Of a stretch of 33,066 nt of DNA, positions 22,572-30,689 are shown one piece after another. Position 1 is the first letter of the stretch. The number at the start of each line of letters is the position of its first letter. This stretch comes from a delta proteobacterium MLS_D (GTDB taxonomy: Bacteria; Desulfobacterota; Syntrophia; Syntrophales; UBA2210). Made by a program: the position numbers and the translations under genes. Location of the stretch: the NCBI GenBank assembly GCA_002030015.1, contig LQBH01000017.1, forward strand, positions 1 through 33,066, written 5' to 3'. The notes under the pieces are model-generated. The model ran no database searches, was not told the origin of the DNA, and saw nothing but the letters and a program-made list of their open reading frames with translations.

Positions 22572-24656
22572 CTACTTGGAATAAAAACCCTTGCCTTCTT
22601 TCGCCAGTTTCTCCAGAAGCGGCGAAGGAGTCCAGAATTCGGGTCCGACCAGGTCACGGTATTTCAGAATGGCTTCGTAAATCTTGTCCAGTCCCACGAG
22701 ATCGGCATAGAACATCGGTCCGCCTCGGTAAACGGGGAACCCGTAACCGTAAATCCAGACAACGTCGATATCGAGCGGTCTGGCCGCGATGCCTTCTTCG
22801 AGAATTTTTGCTCCCTCGTTGATCATTGAGTATATGGCGCGCTCGATGATTTCCTGGTCGCTTATCTCACGGCGTTCGATACCGACTTCCTTCGAGTGAT
22901 TGATAATAAGTTCCTCGATGAGCGGGTCGGGTGTCGCCTTGCGCTTGTCGTCATACTGATAGAATCCCGCGCCGGTCTTCTGGCCGTAACGGCCCATCTC
23001 GCAGATCTTGTCCAGTATGTTGCATTTTTTCTCACGTTCGGTGAGCTGGTCGAACTTGGCTTTTCGGTTTCTCCAGCCGACATCAAGACCGGCCATGTCC
23101 CCCATGGCGTACGGTCCCATGGGGAATCCGAAATCATAGATGACTTTGTCGATCTGCCAGGGCAGCGCGCCTTCTTCAAGCATGAAACCGCACTCGCGGG
23201 TTCTCTTGGCAAGCATACGGTTGCCCACGAACCCGTCGCAGACGCCCACGAGCACGGGAACCTTGCCGATCTTTTTGCCGATTTTCATGGCCGTCGCGTA
23301 GACTTCGGGCGAGGTTTTTTCGCCTCGCACATTTTCCAGGAGGCGCATGACATTGGCAGGGCTGAAAAAGTGCATGCCCATCACATCTTCGGGACGCTTT
23401 GTTGTCGCAGCGATATCGTTGATATTCAGGTAAGACGTGTTGGAAGCGAGAATCGCACCGGGTTTGCACACGGCGTCGAGTTTCTCGAAGACTTCCTTCT
23501 TGATGGCCATATCTTCGAAAACGGCTTCGATGACCAGATCGACGTCCTTCAGATCGTCGTAGGAAAGGGTCGGCGTGATGAGCGACATGCGTTTGTCCAT
23601 ATCTTCCTGTTTCAGCCTGCCTTTCGATACGGTATTGGCGTAATTTTTCTTGATGGTGGCCATGCCTTTGTCGATGAAATCCTGCTTGATGTCGAGCAGG
23701 TAGACGGGAATGCCCACGTTGGCGAAACACATGGCGATGCCGCCGCCCATGGTTCCCGCACCGAGAACGCCCACGGACTTGATGTCGCGGGTCTGCTGAT
23801 CGTCGGGCAGGCCGGGAATACGCACCACTTCACGTTCAGCGAAAAATACGTGACGCTGGGCCTTTGATTGATCGGAGGCCTGCAATTCCGTAAAAATTTC
23901 GCGTTCGCGTTTCATTCCCTCCGGGAAGGGAAGTTCCGTCGCGGCCTTGACGGCCTCGATGCACTTGTAGGGCGCCAGGAATCCACGCGACTTGCGGGCG
24001 ATGCTCCTGGTGAAATCTTCAAATATGGTGGGTGTTTCCAGCTTGGGTTCCATCTGGCTCACGCGGCGGATGGGCACCTGTTCGTCGATAAGGCGCTTCG
24101 CGAAGGCCAGCGCGGCTTCCTTCAGGTCTCCGTCCGTTATCTCGTCTATGATTCCCAGTGACTTTGCTTTCGTCGCCGGTACAGGGTTCCCTGACGCGAT
24201 TATTTCCAGTGCCGCCTGAACGCCGGCTACACGTGGAAGGCGCTGTGTTGCACCGGCGCCCGGAATCAGGCCGAGTTTGACCTCCGGAGTGCCGACGCGC
24301 GCGCTCGAGTGGGCGATGCGGAAATGACTGCCGAGGGAGACCTCGAGGCCGCCGCCGAGAGCGGTGCCGTGTATGGCTGCTATGACAGGTTTCGGTGAAT
24401 CTTCGATGAACTGAACGACATCAGGAAGGTGAGGTTCCATCGGCGGTTTGCCGAATTCGCGTATGTCGGCGCCTGCGATGAATGTGCGGCCGGCGCAAAT
24501 AATGATCATGGCTTTTACATCGGCGTCGGCGATTCCCTTTTCCACCGAGGTCTTGAGTCCGGCCCGGACTGCCTGGGAAAGGGCATTGACTGGAGGATTA
24601 TTCACGGTGATTAAACCGAGAGGACCTTCTTTAGAAAACGACACAACGTCAGACAT
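22572..24656 (-). CDS. FadJ-like enoyl-CoA hydratase / 3-hydroxyacyl-CoA dehydrogenase
   Basis: This 694-residue protein hydrates trans-2-enoyl-CoA and oxidises the 3-hydroxyacyl-CoA with NAD+, two consecutive beta-oxidation steps. The N-terminal crotonase domain (about 1-190) has [20 protein letters not shown] and [20 protein letters not shown], with both catalytic glutamates (GGGLE and TPEVK). The dehydrogenase NAD site is [20 protein letters not shown] (near 300), the catalytic His is in [11 protein letters not shown], and two C-terminal 3HCDH domains follow ([11 protein letters not shown], then [17 protein letters not shown]). The frame is open to 24695, but ATG at 24656 has GAGGAG upstream and matches the family start. 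No thiolase is adjacent. A palindrome at 24701-24730 lies just before it. Confidence 0.93.
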   Translation of the reverse strand: MSDVVSFSKEGPLGLITVNNPPVNALSQAVRAGLKTSVEKGIADADVKAMIIICAGRTFIAGADIREFGKPPMEPHLPDVVQFIEDSPKPVIAAIHGTALGGGLEVSLGSHFRIAHSSARVGTPEVKLGLIPGAGATQRLPRVAGVQAALEIIASGNPVPATKAKSLGIIDEITDGDLKEAALAFAKRLIDEQVPIRRVSQMEPKLETPTIFEDFTRSIARKSRGFLAPYKCIEAVKAATELPFPEGMKREREIFTELQASDQSKAQRHVFFAEREVVRIPGLPDDQQTRDIKSVGVLGAGTMGGGIAMCFANVGIPVYLLDIKQDFIDKGMATIKKNYANTVSKGRLKQEDMDKRMSLITPTLSYDDLKDVDLVIEAVFEDMAIKKEVFEKLDAVCKPGAILASNTSYLNINDIAATTKRPEDVMGMHFFSPANVMRLLENVRGEKTSPEVYATAMKIGKKIGKVPVLVGVCDGFVGNRMLAKRTRECGFMLEEGALPWQIDKVIYDFGFPMGPYAMGDMAGLDVGWRNRKAKFDQLTEREKKCNILDKICEMGRYGQKTGAGFYQYDDKRKATPDPLIEELIINHSKEVGIERREISDQEIIERAIYSMINEGAKILEEGIAARPLDIDVVWIYGYGFPVYRGGPMFYADLVGLDKIYEAILKYRDLVGPEFWTPSPLLEKLAKEGKGFYSK

Positions 24657-25019
24657 GGGACATTTCTCCTCGTGTTTTTTCAGGATTGATGGCACGTTGC
24701 CGGCGATTTGTCAAGATTGATAAATCGCCGACGTTCGGAACAGCAATGTCTCCATGCGACTGTGAGGAATCCGGCCGCGACGCGAATTACTAATTTTTCC
24801 ATAAAAATCAGGTGTCGGCAGAAATAAATCTTGACATTTTGCCGTGGCCATTTTAGAGATAAATATCTTTTTTAAGCGCTTATTTTATTTCAGCGGTTTC
24901 TTCAAAATCCTCTCCCTACTTGTATTTTCCGCTTATTCCGAGACAAGCACCGAATACCGCGACCAGCTCTGATAACTTATCCTGAGCGGGATGAACCACG
25001 AAACAATCGGGGGATAACG
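24657..25019. other. Divergent regulatory region between the FadJ-like gene and the DUF1566 genes
   Basis: About 363 bp, AT-rich in its right half, with no gene seen. It contains the palindrome at 24701-24730. On the plus strand TTGACA at 24831-24836 is followed after 17 bp by TAGAGA, a weak -10 match that could serve the DUF1566 gene with a leader of about 150 nt. Confidence 0.5.
24701..24730. promoter_or_regulatory. Perfect 9-bp inverted repeat, candidate operator of the FadJ-like gene
   Basis: CGGCGATTT (24701-24709) and AAATCGCCG (24722-24730) are exact complements separated by 12 bp, a spacing that suits a dimeric repressor. On the minus strand a consensus TTGACA (complement of 24709-24714) begins inside it. 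A start from that box would leave a short leader before the gene at 24656, although the -10 region there is poor. Binding of a fatty-acid-type regulator would block it; no regulator gene is nearby. Confidence 0.5.
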
Positions 25020-25850
25020 ATGGAACGACTTTTTAAAGCCGTGATGTTCTGCATGGCGATTGCTGTGCTCGGAATGGTCTTCTACGCTGTGGCCTGGCCT
25101 GTAGCAGGTAAAGAATCGGCGCGACATTCCCGTGGCGCCGGAGATAGTATCAATGAACCGCGGGTGGACGCCGTCAGCGAGTCCGTACAAGCCGGTCAGA
25201 ATAACACGGTGTCTCAAACCTCCGGGACCGGCTCCAGTAATGAAAAGCCCCGCGTCATGGTTCGGCAGGGGGGAGATTCCCCGGGTTCGTATACCAAGCT
25301 GGGACACGGGGGCGCGGAACTTCCCGAAACGGCCGATCATATAGATGACGGAGGCCCGTGGCTTATGACCCGTGACAACAAGACGGGATTGATCTGGGAA
25401 GTCAAAAGCGGGTTACCGGGACTCCGTTTCAAGGGGAATACCTATACCTGGTACGACCCCGACCCGGATTCGAACGGGGGGCAATCCGGCACGCAGAACG
25501 GCGGTTGCTGTGACGGATCGTCATGCGACACGGGTTCTTTCCTTCAGGCTGTAAACAAGATGGAATTCGGGGGATTTTCCGACTGGCGATTGCCCAATGT
25601 AAGGGAGCTCGGGTCGCTCGTTAACAGTGAAACCTATAATCCTTCCATAGATACCGCCTGGTTTCCCAACACGGTTCCGAACGGGTACTGGACGTCCACC
25701 ACCTATGTCCTGGACAAAGATCTTGCCTGGGTGGTGCCCTTTTATCACGGCCTGGTAAATTACTGCGGGAACAAGTCCGGCTGTTTCCATGTGCGCGCCG
25801 TCAGGAAAGAGACGGGCAAGGCTGTAGCATACATGATACCGAATAAATAA
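25020..25850 (+). CDS. Exported DUF1566 (Lcl C-terminal domain) protein, first of a tandem pair
   Basis: The 276-residue protein starts with a basic end and a hydrophobic segment (AVMFCMAIAVLGMVFYAVAW), a signal peptide or membrane anchor. A polar linker of about 60 residues is followed by a DUF1566 domain from about residue 90: LGHGGAELPETADHIDDGG, MTRDNKTGLIWEVKSG, FGGFSDWRLPNVRELGSLVN and a closing CFHVRAVRK. DUF1566 is a C-type-lectin-like fold found on many secreted bacterial proteins; its ligand is unknown. Cysteines in NGGCCDGSSCDTG and NYCGNKSGCFHV could form disulfides outside the cytoplasm. ATG at 25020 follows CGGGGGATAA. It is paralogous to the next gene. Confidence 0.85.
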   Translation: MERLFKAVMFCMAIAVLGMVFYAVAWPVAGKESARHSRGAGDSINEPRVDAVSESVQAGQNNTVSQTSGTGSSNEKPRVMVRQGGDSPGSYTKLGHGGAELPETADHIDDGGPWLMTRDNKTGLIWEVKSGLPGLRFKGNTYTWYDPDPDSNGGQSGTQNGGCCDGSSCDTGSFLQAVNKMEFGGFSDWRLPNVRELGSLVNSETYNPSIDTAWFPNTVPNGYWTSTTYVLDKDLAWVVPFYHGLVNYCGNKSGCFHVRAVRKETGKAVAYMIPNK

Positions 25851-25860
25851 AATAATGAAG

Positions 25861-25889
25861 GTTCCGCCGCCGCTTTCGGACGGTGGAAC
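25861..25889 (+). terminator. Stem-loop after the first DUF1566 gene
   Basis: GTTCCGCCG (25861-25869) pairs with CGGTGGAAC (25881-25889), with one G-U, 11 bp after the stop codon. No T tract follows, so it may be an mRNA-stabilising hairpin or weak terminator rather than a standard intrinsic terminator. Confidence 0.4.
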
Positions 25890-26056
25890 GGGGGCTGAGC
25901 GGATCGAGCCGTCGGGACCGTGGAGTTCAGTTTCATCGCCTGTACGGCGGTCACGGCAATGAGAAATGCCAGACAGTTCATATTTCATATCGTGTTCCGG
26001 TCATAGTTAACCATAGGTTTTTCCGGGCACCGGTGAGGGCAAGGATCTATTACAAT

Positions 26057-27223
26057 ATGTTTTTGAAAGGACCAGATAATGTCGCGTTGATTCGCTTGAT
26101 AACGTTTGTTCTGTTTTTGAATCTCGGCATGCTTCCGGCGCCTCATCCGAGTGCCGCACAGAATGAATATCTGCATGATGATACCCGGTATGTTCCTTCT
26201 CCGCCGTCATACACCAAGCTCGGTCACGGCGGAGAAGAATTACCCGACGGGGCCCGGCACGTGGATGAAGACGGTCTCTGGATTATGACGAGAGACAATG
26301 TTACCGGGCTGATCTGGGAATTGAAAACGGGTACCCCCGGTCCTCGGCATAACGGGAATACATACTCCTGGTTCGATCCCAATCCTGATACCAACGGCGG
26401 TCATGAAGGTACGCGGAACGGCGGTGACTGCACGGGAAGCCCCTGTGATACCCATTCCTATATTCAGGCACTGAACGTCAAAAATTTCGGCGGGTATTTC
26501 GACTGGCGCCTTCCAAATGTCAGGGATCTGTCGACGCTTCTCAAGAGCGGCGACAATCCGGCTGTTCACATGGAATGGTTCCCCTACGTCTCTTCAAATC
26601 GTTACTACTGGTCATCAATGACCTGCAATGGCAACAGTTACGGGGCATGGCGCGTCAGCATGGAAGGGGGTGTCAACAAGGACTTCAAGTCCCACAGTTA
26701 CTACGTGATTGCCGTAAGGGAGGGAAATCTCGATATTATCTCCCCGGAAAGGGGGGCGGTCTTACCCCTCGGCGATGTCGTGAAAGTAACCTGGGAAACA
26801 CGGAATATTTCCGGTAAGGTCCGTCTGTCTCTTTCCCGGATGGCGGGTGCTGAAGAGACTTTCGAAATTATCAGCGCGGCTGCTGAAAACAGCGGTTCTT
26901 TCGAATGGAAGGTTACGGGACCCGGTTCAGCCTGGTGCGTACTCAGAATAGAGCCCCTGTCTAATCCTTTGCGTGGACAATCATTCGGGTATTTTATTAT
27001 TCCTTTTACATTGAAGTACCGGGCAGGCGAAAACGGTTCGATAAAGGGGAACGAGGTACAGATCGTTGAGCCGGGAGGAGAAGGCGCCCCTGTTGAAGCC
27101 GTGCCGAAAGAAGGGTATCGCTTTCTGAAGTGGAGCGACAGTCTACGGGACAATCCCCGTATCGACGTGAACGTGCAACGGGAACTCGAGGTGGAAGCGA
27201 TATTCGCCGCTGAGCAATCGTAG
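26057..27223 (+). CDS. Exported DUF1566 protein with extra C-terminal domains, second of a tandem pair
   Basis: From ATG at 26057 (AAGGAT upstream) this is 388 residues with a signal peptide (LIRLITFVLFLNLGMLPAPH, cleavage likely after PSAAQ). The frame is open upstream to 25883 but that part lacks any protein character. The DUF1566 domain (about 50-225) follows the neighbour almost block for block: LGHGGEELPDGARHVDEDG, MTRDNVTGLIWELKTG, FGGYFDWRLPNVRDLSTLL. Beyond it are two segments the first gene lacks: a beta-rich unit (SPERGAVLPLGDVVKVTWET) resembling Ig-like or Kre9/KNH domains, and a last unit (RAGENGSIKGNEVQIVEPGG, then GYRFLKWSD) like InlB-type bacterial repeats. It is probably a cell-surface or periplasmic protein; function unknown. 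Confidence 0.85.
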   Translation: MFLKGPDNVALIRLITFVLFLNLGMLPAPHPSAAQNEYLHDDTRYVPSPPSYTKLGHGGEELPDGARHVDEDGLWIMTRDNVTGLIWELKTGTPGPRHNGNTYSWFDPNPDTNGGHEGTRNGGDCTGSPCDTHSYIQALNVKNFGGYFDWRLPNVRDLSTLLKSGDNPAVHMEWFPYVSSNRYYWSSMTCNGNSYGAWRVSMEGGVNKDFKSHSYYVIAVREGNLDIISPERGAVLPLGDVVKVTWETRNISGKVRLSLSRMAGAEETFEIISAAAENSGSFEWKVTGPGSAWCVLRIEPLSNPLRGQSFGYFIIPFTLKYRAGENGSIKGNEVQIVEPGGEGAPVEAVPKEGYRFLKWSDSLRDNPRIDVNVQRELEVEAIFAAEQS

Positions 27224-27595
27224 GATAAAGTCGCGGGCTCGTCGGTTCGTACGTGGAATATCGGTGGAAGACCGCGCGTTTTATTCTTAAATCTTTACAT
27301 GACATCCTAAACAATATTTTACGTTAAAACATATAGATACATCGGTTAGTGAACGGTCACTTGCCGTGATGGCGAAGTATTCTCGTGTTCCAGCAGCACA
27401 TGTTCAAAGTCACCGGTGTTAAAAACCAAAATCCGCAATTGATTTTCTGCAGGGTAGGTTATCCAGCCATCGGCATGCAACATCACTGTATGAAAAGTCG
27501 AAAGATATAAAAAAGATGGTGCAGACACCTTGACTTCAACGGTGTCCTACTCCTGAAGTTGAGTACACAAGGCCGAACGGATTGGGCGACAACAG

Positions 27596-27622
27596 GTCAT
27601 CCTGAGCTCTGTCGAAGGATAG
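27596..27622. repeat. Short dispersed repeat-like segment (TCATCCTGAGC...GTCGAAGGAT type)
   Basis: The complement of this segment reads CCTTCGACAGAGCTCAGGAT. That closely resembles a short intergenic motif that I have seen recur in many bacterial genomes. Only one copy is in the window, so the assignment is from memory of the motif. Confidence 0.45.
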
Positions 27623-27784
27623 GCCAGTCAAGAAGAAGCAGGCAATAAAAGTTCCTCTTTCGAGATGAAACGGATCATGCGTGATGCCAGACCTTTATAA
27701 CCTTTTTCCCGTCATTCCGGACAAGCGAAGCTTAATCAAGCAAGGTCTTCTTTAGGGGGAATCAAGAAAGTACTTGACAGTATA

Positions 27785-27813
27785 CTGGATGCCGGCTTCC
27801 GCCGGCATGACGA
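27785..27813. repeat. Hairpin repeat ATGCCGGC-TTCC-GCCGGCAT
   Basis: Arms ATGCCGGC (27789-27796) and GCCGGCAT (27801-27808) form a perfect 8-bp stem around TTCC, flanked by CTGG and GACGAAA. A companion segment CGTCATTCCGGACAAGCGAA lies at 27710-27729. Both are of a common short-repeat type in bacterial intergenic DNA. Confidence 0.5.
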
Positions 27814-28013
27814 AATTGTTGGTTTTAAGAGGTTCCGCAAGGGTTTCGATTCAGCTGGTATTACCATTACGGCAAATTTGATGGTTCGGTCTGAATGTGC
27901 ATCGGATAGCACATATTTTTCCGAATTAACGGCGTGTTGAACTTTCTGTACCACGAACAGGGTAAACCAATAGCGGATTTGGGGTTAAAAGTCGACGGTT
28001 CCAAAGTAGCCTG

Positions 28014-28042
28014 TTGACCCATCTATAAAAAGAACATATACT
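28014..28042 (+). promoter_or_regulatory. Predicted promoter of the redox gene run
   Basis: TTGACC (28014-28019) and TATACT (28037-28042) are separated by exactly 17 bp; five of six bases match in each box. The start would be near 28049, giving a leader of about 55 nt. That leader contains ACGGTA (28056-28061) and TACCGT (28073-28078), an exact 6-bp inverted repeat that could be an operator or small hairpin. Confidence 0.65.
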
Positions 28043-28103
28043 TCGCCGTCAATCAACGGTAATGCTACATCATACCGTTTGTCATTGAGAAGAGAGGGTA
28101 ATG

Positions 28104-28595
28104 ATGCATCTGCGAAATGTGCTGGCGGCATGTGTTTTGTTTTTTTTCTTTGTTTGTCCGGCTGTGGTGGATGCCGAGGCTTCGCGGAGCAATGTCGTCG
28201 CCATCGACGCGCCCGGCGTTGAGCAGCTGACAAGGGAAGAAAACTGTCCGATATTCATCTCGATTATGACATCCCGTTGCGCGGCATGCCGAAGCGAGTT
28301 GACCGCTTACCAGGAGATGTACGAAAAGTACGGTGACGAGGGACTCGGTATTTTCGTGGTAAGTATTGATTTCGGTACGTCGGAGGAAATCCAGAACCTT
28401 GTCGACCAGTTGGGAGTGACGTTCCCGGTATACTGGGGCGGCGAGAAGGTCATGAGGGCATTTAATATTTCTTATGTCCCCTATAAAATAATTGTTTCAA
28501 ACGGAAGGGTTCTCGAAAAGCAGATCGGCGGCTGGAAATCAACGGATGAATTCGAGACAAAAATCAACGAACTTTTCGATGCCTGTGGACGGTAA
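28104..28595 (+). CDS. Exported TlpA-like thioredoxin-fold protein
   Basis: The 163-residue protein has a signal peptide (LRNVLAACVLFFFFVCPAVV, cleavage near VDA) and a thioredoxin fold with active site Cys59-Ala-Ala-Cys62 (TSRCAACRSEL). It continues with IFVVSIDFGTSEEIQNLVDQ and the cis-proline loop YVPYKIIV, as in TlpA/ResA-like disulfide reductases and peroxiredoxin relatives. It should act outside the cytoplasm on protein thiols or a small oxidant. ATG at 28104 is preferred over ATG at 28101 because of spacing from GAGAGGG (28092-28098). It is first gene of a seven-gene run and partly precedes a small CxxC membrane protein, a combination suggesting thiol electron transfer. Confidence 0.87.
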   Translation: MHLRNVLAACVLFFFFVCPAVVDAEASRSNVVAIDAPGVEQLTREENCPIFISIMTSRCAACRSELTAYQEMYEKYGDEGLGIFVVSIDFGTSEEIQNLVDQLGVTFPVYWGGEKVMRAFNISYVPYKIIVSNGRVLEKQIGGWKSTDEFETKINELFDACGR

Positions 28596-28626
28596 ATCCT
28601 TGCGGGGCAGCGAAGAGGTGGGCGAT

Positions 28627-28770
28627 GTGGAAACAAAAGGCGGCCTGATTCCATATTTGATGGTTATCCTGTTTCTCCTGATTCTGGTTGCGGGCGTCAA
28701 TGCGGGAGAAGTCTCGGCGGTCTGGGAGAAGGCGATCACGATTTGCCTGAGCTGCATGGGCGTAGGCTGA
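28627..28770 (+). CDS. Tiny CD1871A-like CxxC membrane protein, 47 residues
   Basis: This small protein has one membrane span (LIPYLMVILFLLILVAGV) and a conserved tail AGEVSAVWEKAITICLSCMG with a CxxC pair. The layout and the tail (GEV..V..KA..ICL.C.G.G) match the CD1871A family of CxxC-containing small proteins known from clostridia, where they neighbour polyferredoxin and thioredoxin-like genes. GTG at 28627 is chosen because AGAGG lies 8 nt upstream and the family is about this size; ATG at 28579, overlapping the previous gene, would give 63 residues. Its stop codon overlaps the next ATG. It may relay electrons or thiol equivalents between the thioredoxin-like protein and the polyferredoxin. 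Confidence 0.75.
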   Translation: METKGGLIPYLMVILFLLILVAGVNAGEVSAVWEKAITICLSCMGVG

Positions 28771-29666
28771 TGATCGATATCAGGCGTCTCATACAGGCAG
28801 TCTCGGTTTTGCTGTGTAACGCCTGGATGCTTTTCCCGTTTACAAAAAACATTTACCAGGGAAAACTAAAAAGCATCTGTGTCCCCGGGCTTAATTGTTA
28901 TTCCTGCCCGGCGGCGACAGGCGCCTGTCCCCTGGGGTCTCTTCAGACTTTTTTCGCGGGGATCCGGCCGTCCTTCAGAGCGGGGTCGTACCACGTCGGG
29001 CTGTATGTGGTCGGTATGCTCGGTCTTATCGGCGGCCTCGTAGGCCGCATGCCCTGTGCCTGGGTGTGTCCCTTCGGGTTTATGCAAGAGTTGATTTACA
29101 AGATTCCCTCGCAAAAAATTGAAATTCCCCGTTGTCTTTCATGGGTGAAATATGGTGTTCTTGCCCTGTTCATCATAGTATTTCCTCTTATGATCGTTGA
29201 TGCTTTCGGATACGGAGAAAACTGGTTCTGCAAGTACATCTGTCCTGCGGGTACACTGGAGGCAGGACTCCCGCTTTCATTCCTGCAGCCGCACTTGCGG
29301 GAACTCTGGGGGACGCTCTTTTACGGCAAACTGGCAATACTGGTTTTACTTCTTGTTCTCATGGTATATACACGACGGCCTTTTTGCAGAGTCCTCTGCC
29401 CGCTGGGAGCCATTTATTCGCTCTTCAACAAGGTAAGCGTGTTCCGGATGGTGCATTACCCTGATCGTTGCGTTCGGTGCGGCGAATGCTACCGGAACTG
29501 TCCAATGGGGATCAAGTTTTACGAAGGGGCGAACCAGAGTGATTGTATCCGATGTCTCCAATGCCTGAGAAAATCGTGCAAGTACGGCGCCATCGGTTTT
29601 ACCATAAACGGTGTAGCGACAATAATACCGGGACCGGAGGAGAAGACGGAGGCGGGGTCCGGCTGA
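28770..29666 (+). CDS. NapH/YccM-like membrane polyferredoxin
   Basis: The 298-residue integral membrane protein has about five membrane spans and repeated cysteine motifs: CVPGLNCYSCPAATGACPLG, CAWVCPFG, CKYICPAG and CRVLCPLG, the CxxxCP pattern of the NapH/NosR/RnfD-associated family. Two [4Fe-4S] ferredoxin motifs follow near the C-terminus (CVRCGECYRNCP and CIRCLQCLRKSCKYG). Family members pass electrons across or along the membrane from quinol or ferredoxin to exported acceptors. The start is ATG at 28770, overlapping the stop of the small CxxC gene, so translation is coupled. The end user of the electrons is not identified; the thioredoxin-like protein is a reasonable candidate. Confidence 0.88.
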   Translation: MIDIRRLIQAVSVLLCNAWMLFPFTKNIYQGKLKSICVPGLNCYSCPAATGACPLGSLQTFFAGIRPSFRAGSYHVGLYVVGMLGLIGGLVGRMPCAWVCPFGFMQELIYKIPSQKIEIPRCLSWVKYGVLALFIIVFPLMIVDAFGYGENWFCKYICPAGTLEAGLPLSFLQPHLRELWGTLFYGKLAILVLLLVLMVYTRRPFCRVLCPLGAIYSLFNKVSVFRMVHYPDRCVRCGECYRNCPMGIKFYEGANQSDCIRCLQCLRKSCKYGAIGFTINGVATIIPGPEEKTEAGSG

Positions 29667-29693
29667 AAAATGGAAATGTAAAGGGGGGATTCG

Positions 29694-30689
29694 GTGTCAC
29701 GGCTGACGAGAAGAAATTTTTTGCAGGTATCGGCGGGGCTGGTGGCTCTTTCAGGTGTCGCCGCAACGCCGTCGACGGCTGAGACTTCACTCGACGAAGA
29801 AACGCTGGCGACGCTTATTGATTGTACCAGGTGCGACGGGTGCGTTGATTACGATGTTCCTCTCTGCGTAGCAGCATGCAGGGAGCGTGCACTGAGCCGG
29901 ATTCCCGATCCCGTTAATCCGATTCCGCCGTTGTTCCCGCGCGGCATGATCGAAGACTGGTCTACACGAAAGGACGTGTACGACCGGCTGACCCCCTACA
30001 CGCAGTTGTTTGTTCAGCGGGCGGACATTCCCGAGGATGGGGGAATCCGCACCGTGTACCTGCCGAGACGGTGCATGCACTGCGACAACCCTCCATGCGC
30101 GACACTCTGTCCATTCACGGCTAATCACAAGTATCCAGACGGTTCGGTCGTCATCGATCCCGACCTTTGTTTCGGCGGCGCCAAGTGCCGCAGTGTCTGT
30201 CCCTGGAGCATTCCGCAACGCCAGTCGGGCGTGGGGATATATCTCGAAATCATGCCCACGCTCGCCGGAAACGGCGTGATGTTCAAATGCGATTTGTGTC
30301 ACGACCGGCTTTTAAACAAGCAGCTGCCGCTTTGCGTCGAGGCATGTCCCAGGGACGCTATGGTAATAGGTCTGCGACGCGACATAATTAAAGAAGCGGA
30401 ACGAAGAGCGGCGGCGACCGGCGGATATCTTTACGGGTTAACTGAAAACGGAGGCACGGGGACTATTTATCTTTCGCCGGTTCCCTTCGAGGAAATAAAC
30501 AAGGTAGTGGAAAAAGGCCCCGGACGTCCTCATTTCGACAAGGTGAGCCGTCGTCCGGCGCGTGCGTCGCTCATGGAAACGTCGGTTCTCATGTCGCCTG
30601 TAATCGGCATGGGAGCCGGTCTGACCGCCGCCATGCTCGCCGTGCGAAATCGCGGGATAAAAAAGGGGGGAGGCGAAAGCGATGACTGA
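29694..30689 (+). CDS. Tat-exported multi-cluster [4Fe-4S] ferredoxin-like electron-transfer subunit
   Basis: The 331-residue protein begins with a twin-arginine signal (SRLTRRNFLQVSAGLVALSG) and should be periplasmic. Four cysteine groups follow: CTRCDGCVDYDVPLCVAAC, CMHCDNPPCATLCP, CFGGAKCRSVCP and CDLCHDRLLNKQLPLCVEAC. This is the arrangement of the beta subunits of formate dehydrogenase-N and related complexes. A hydrophobic C-terminal span (VLMSPVIGMGAGLTAAMLAV) would anchor it beside the cytochrome b encoded next. GTG at 29694 follows AAGGGGGG closely. No molybdopterin catalytic subunit is adjacent, so it is either an orphan electron-transfer pair or works with a partner encoded elsewhere. 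It overlaps the next gene by eight bases. Confidence 0.88.
   Translation: MSRLTRRNFLQVSAGLVALSGVAATPSTAETSLDEETLATLIDCTRCDGCVDYDVPLCVAACRERALSRIPDPVNPIPPLFPRGMIEDWSTRKDVYDRLTPYTQLFVQRADIPEDGGIRTVYLPRRCMHCDNPPCATLCPFTANHKYPDGSVVIDPDLCFGGAKCRSVCPWSIPQRQSGVGIYLEIMPTLAGNGVMFKCDLCHDRLLNKQLPLCVEACPRDAMVIGLRRDIIKEAERRAAATGGYLYGLTENGGTGTIYLSPVPFEEINKVVEKGPGRPHFDKVSRRPARASLMETSVLMSPVIGMGAGLTAAMLAVRNRGIKKGGGESDD

Larger units (their letters stand above)
27224..28103. other. Long intergenic region with dispersed repeats and gene remnants
   Basis: About 880 bp without a convincing gene, lower in GC than its surroundings. It contains three short repeat-like segments (27596-27622, 27711-27732, 27785-27813) and a promoter and small inverted repeat at its right end. 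Minus-strand frames at 27346-27528 (VMLHADGWITYPAENQLRIL) and 27736-27954 (VNSEKYVLSDAHSDRTIKF) have protein-like stretches but no ribosome sites and no family I recognise; they may be remnants. Confidence 0.5.

Noticed and set aside
22896-23867. Long plus-strand open frame (323 codons)
   Set aside because: It lies entirely antisense to the FadJ-like gene, whose motifs are unambiguous; the open frame is a by-product of GC-rich codon use.
27985-28233. Minus-strand frame with the protein-like end DGEVYVLFIDGSTGYFG
   Set aside because: Its start lies inside the thioredoxin-like gene and it overlaps the strong promoter at 28014-28042. A remnant is possible, a working gene unlikely.
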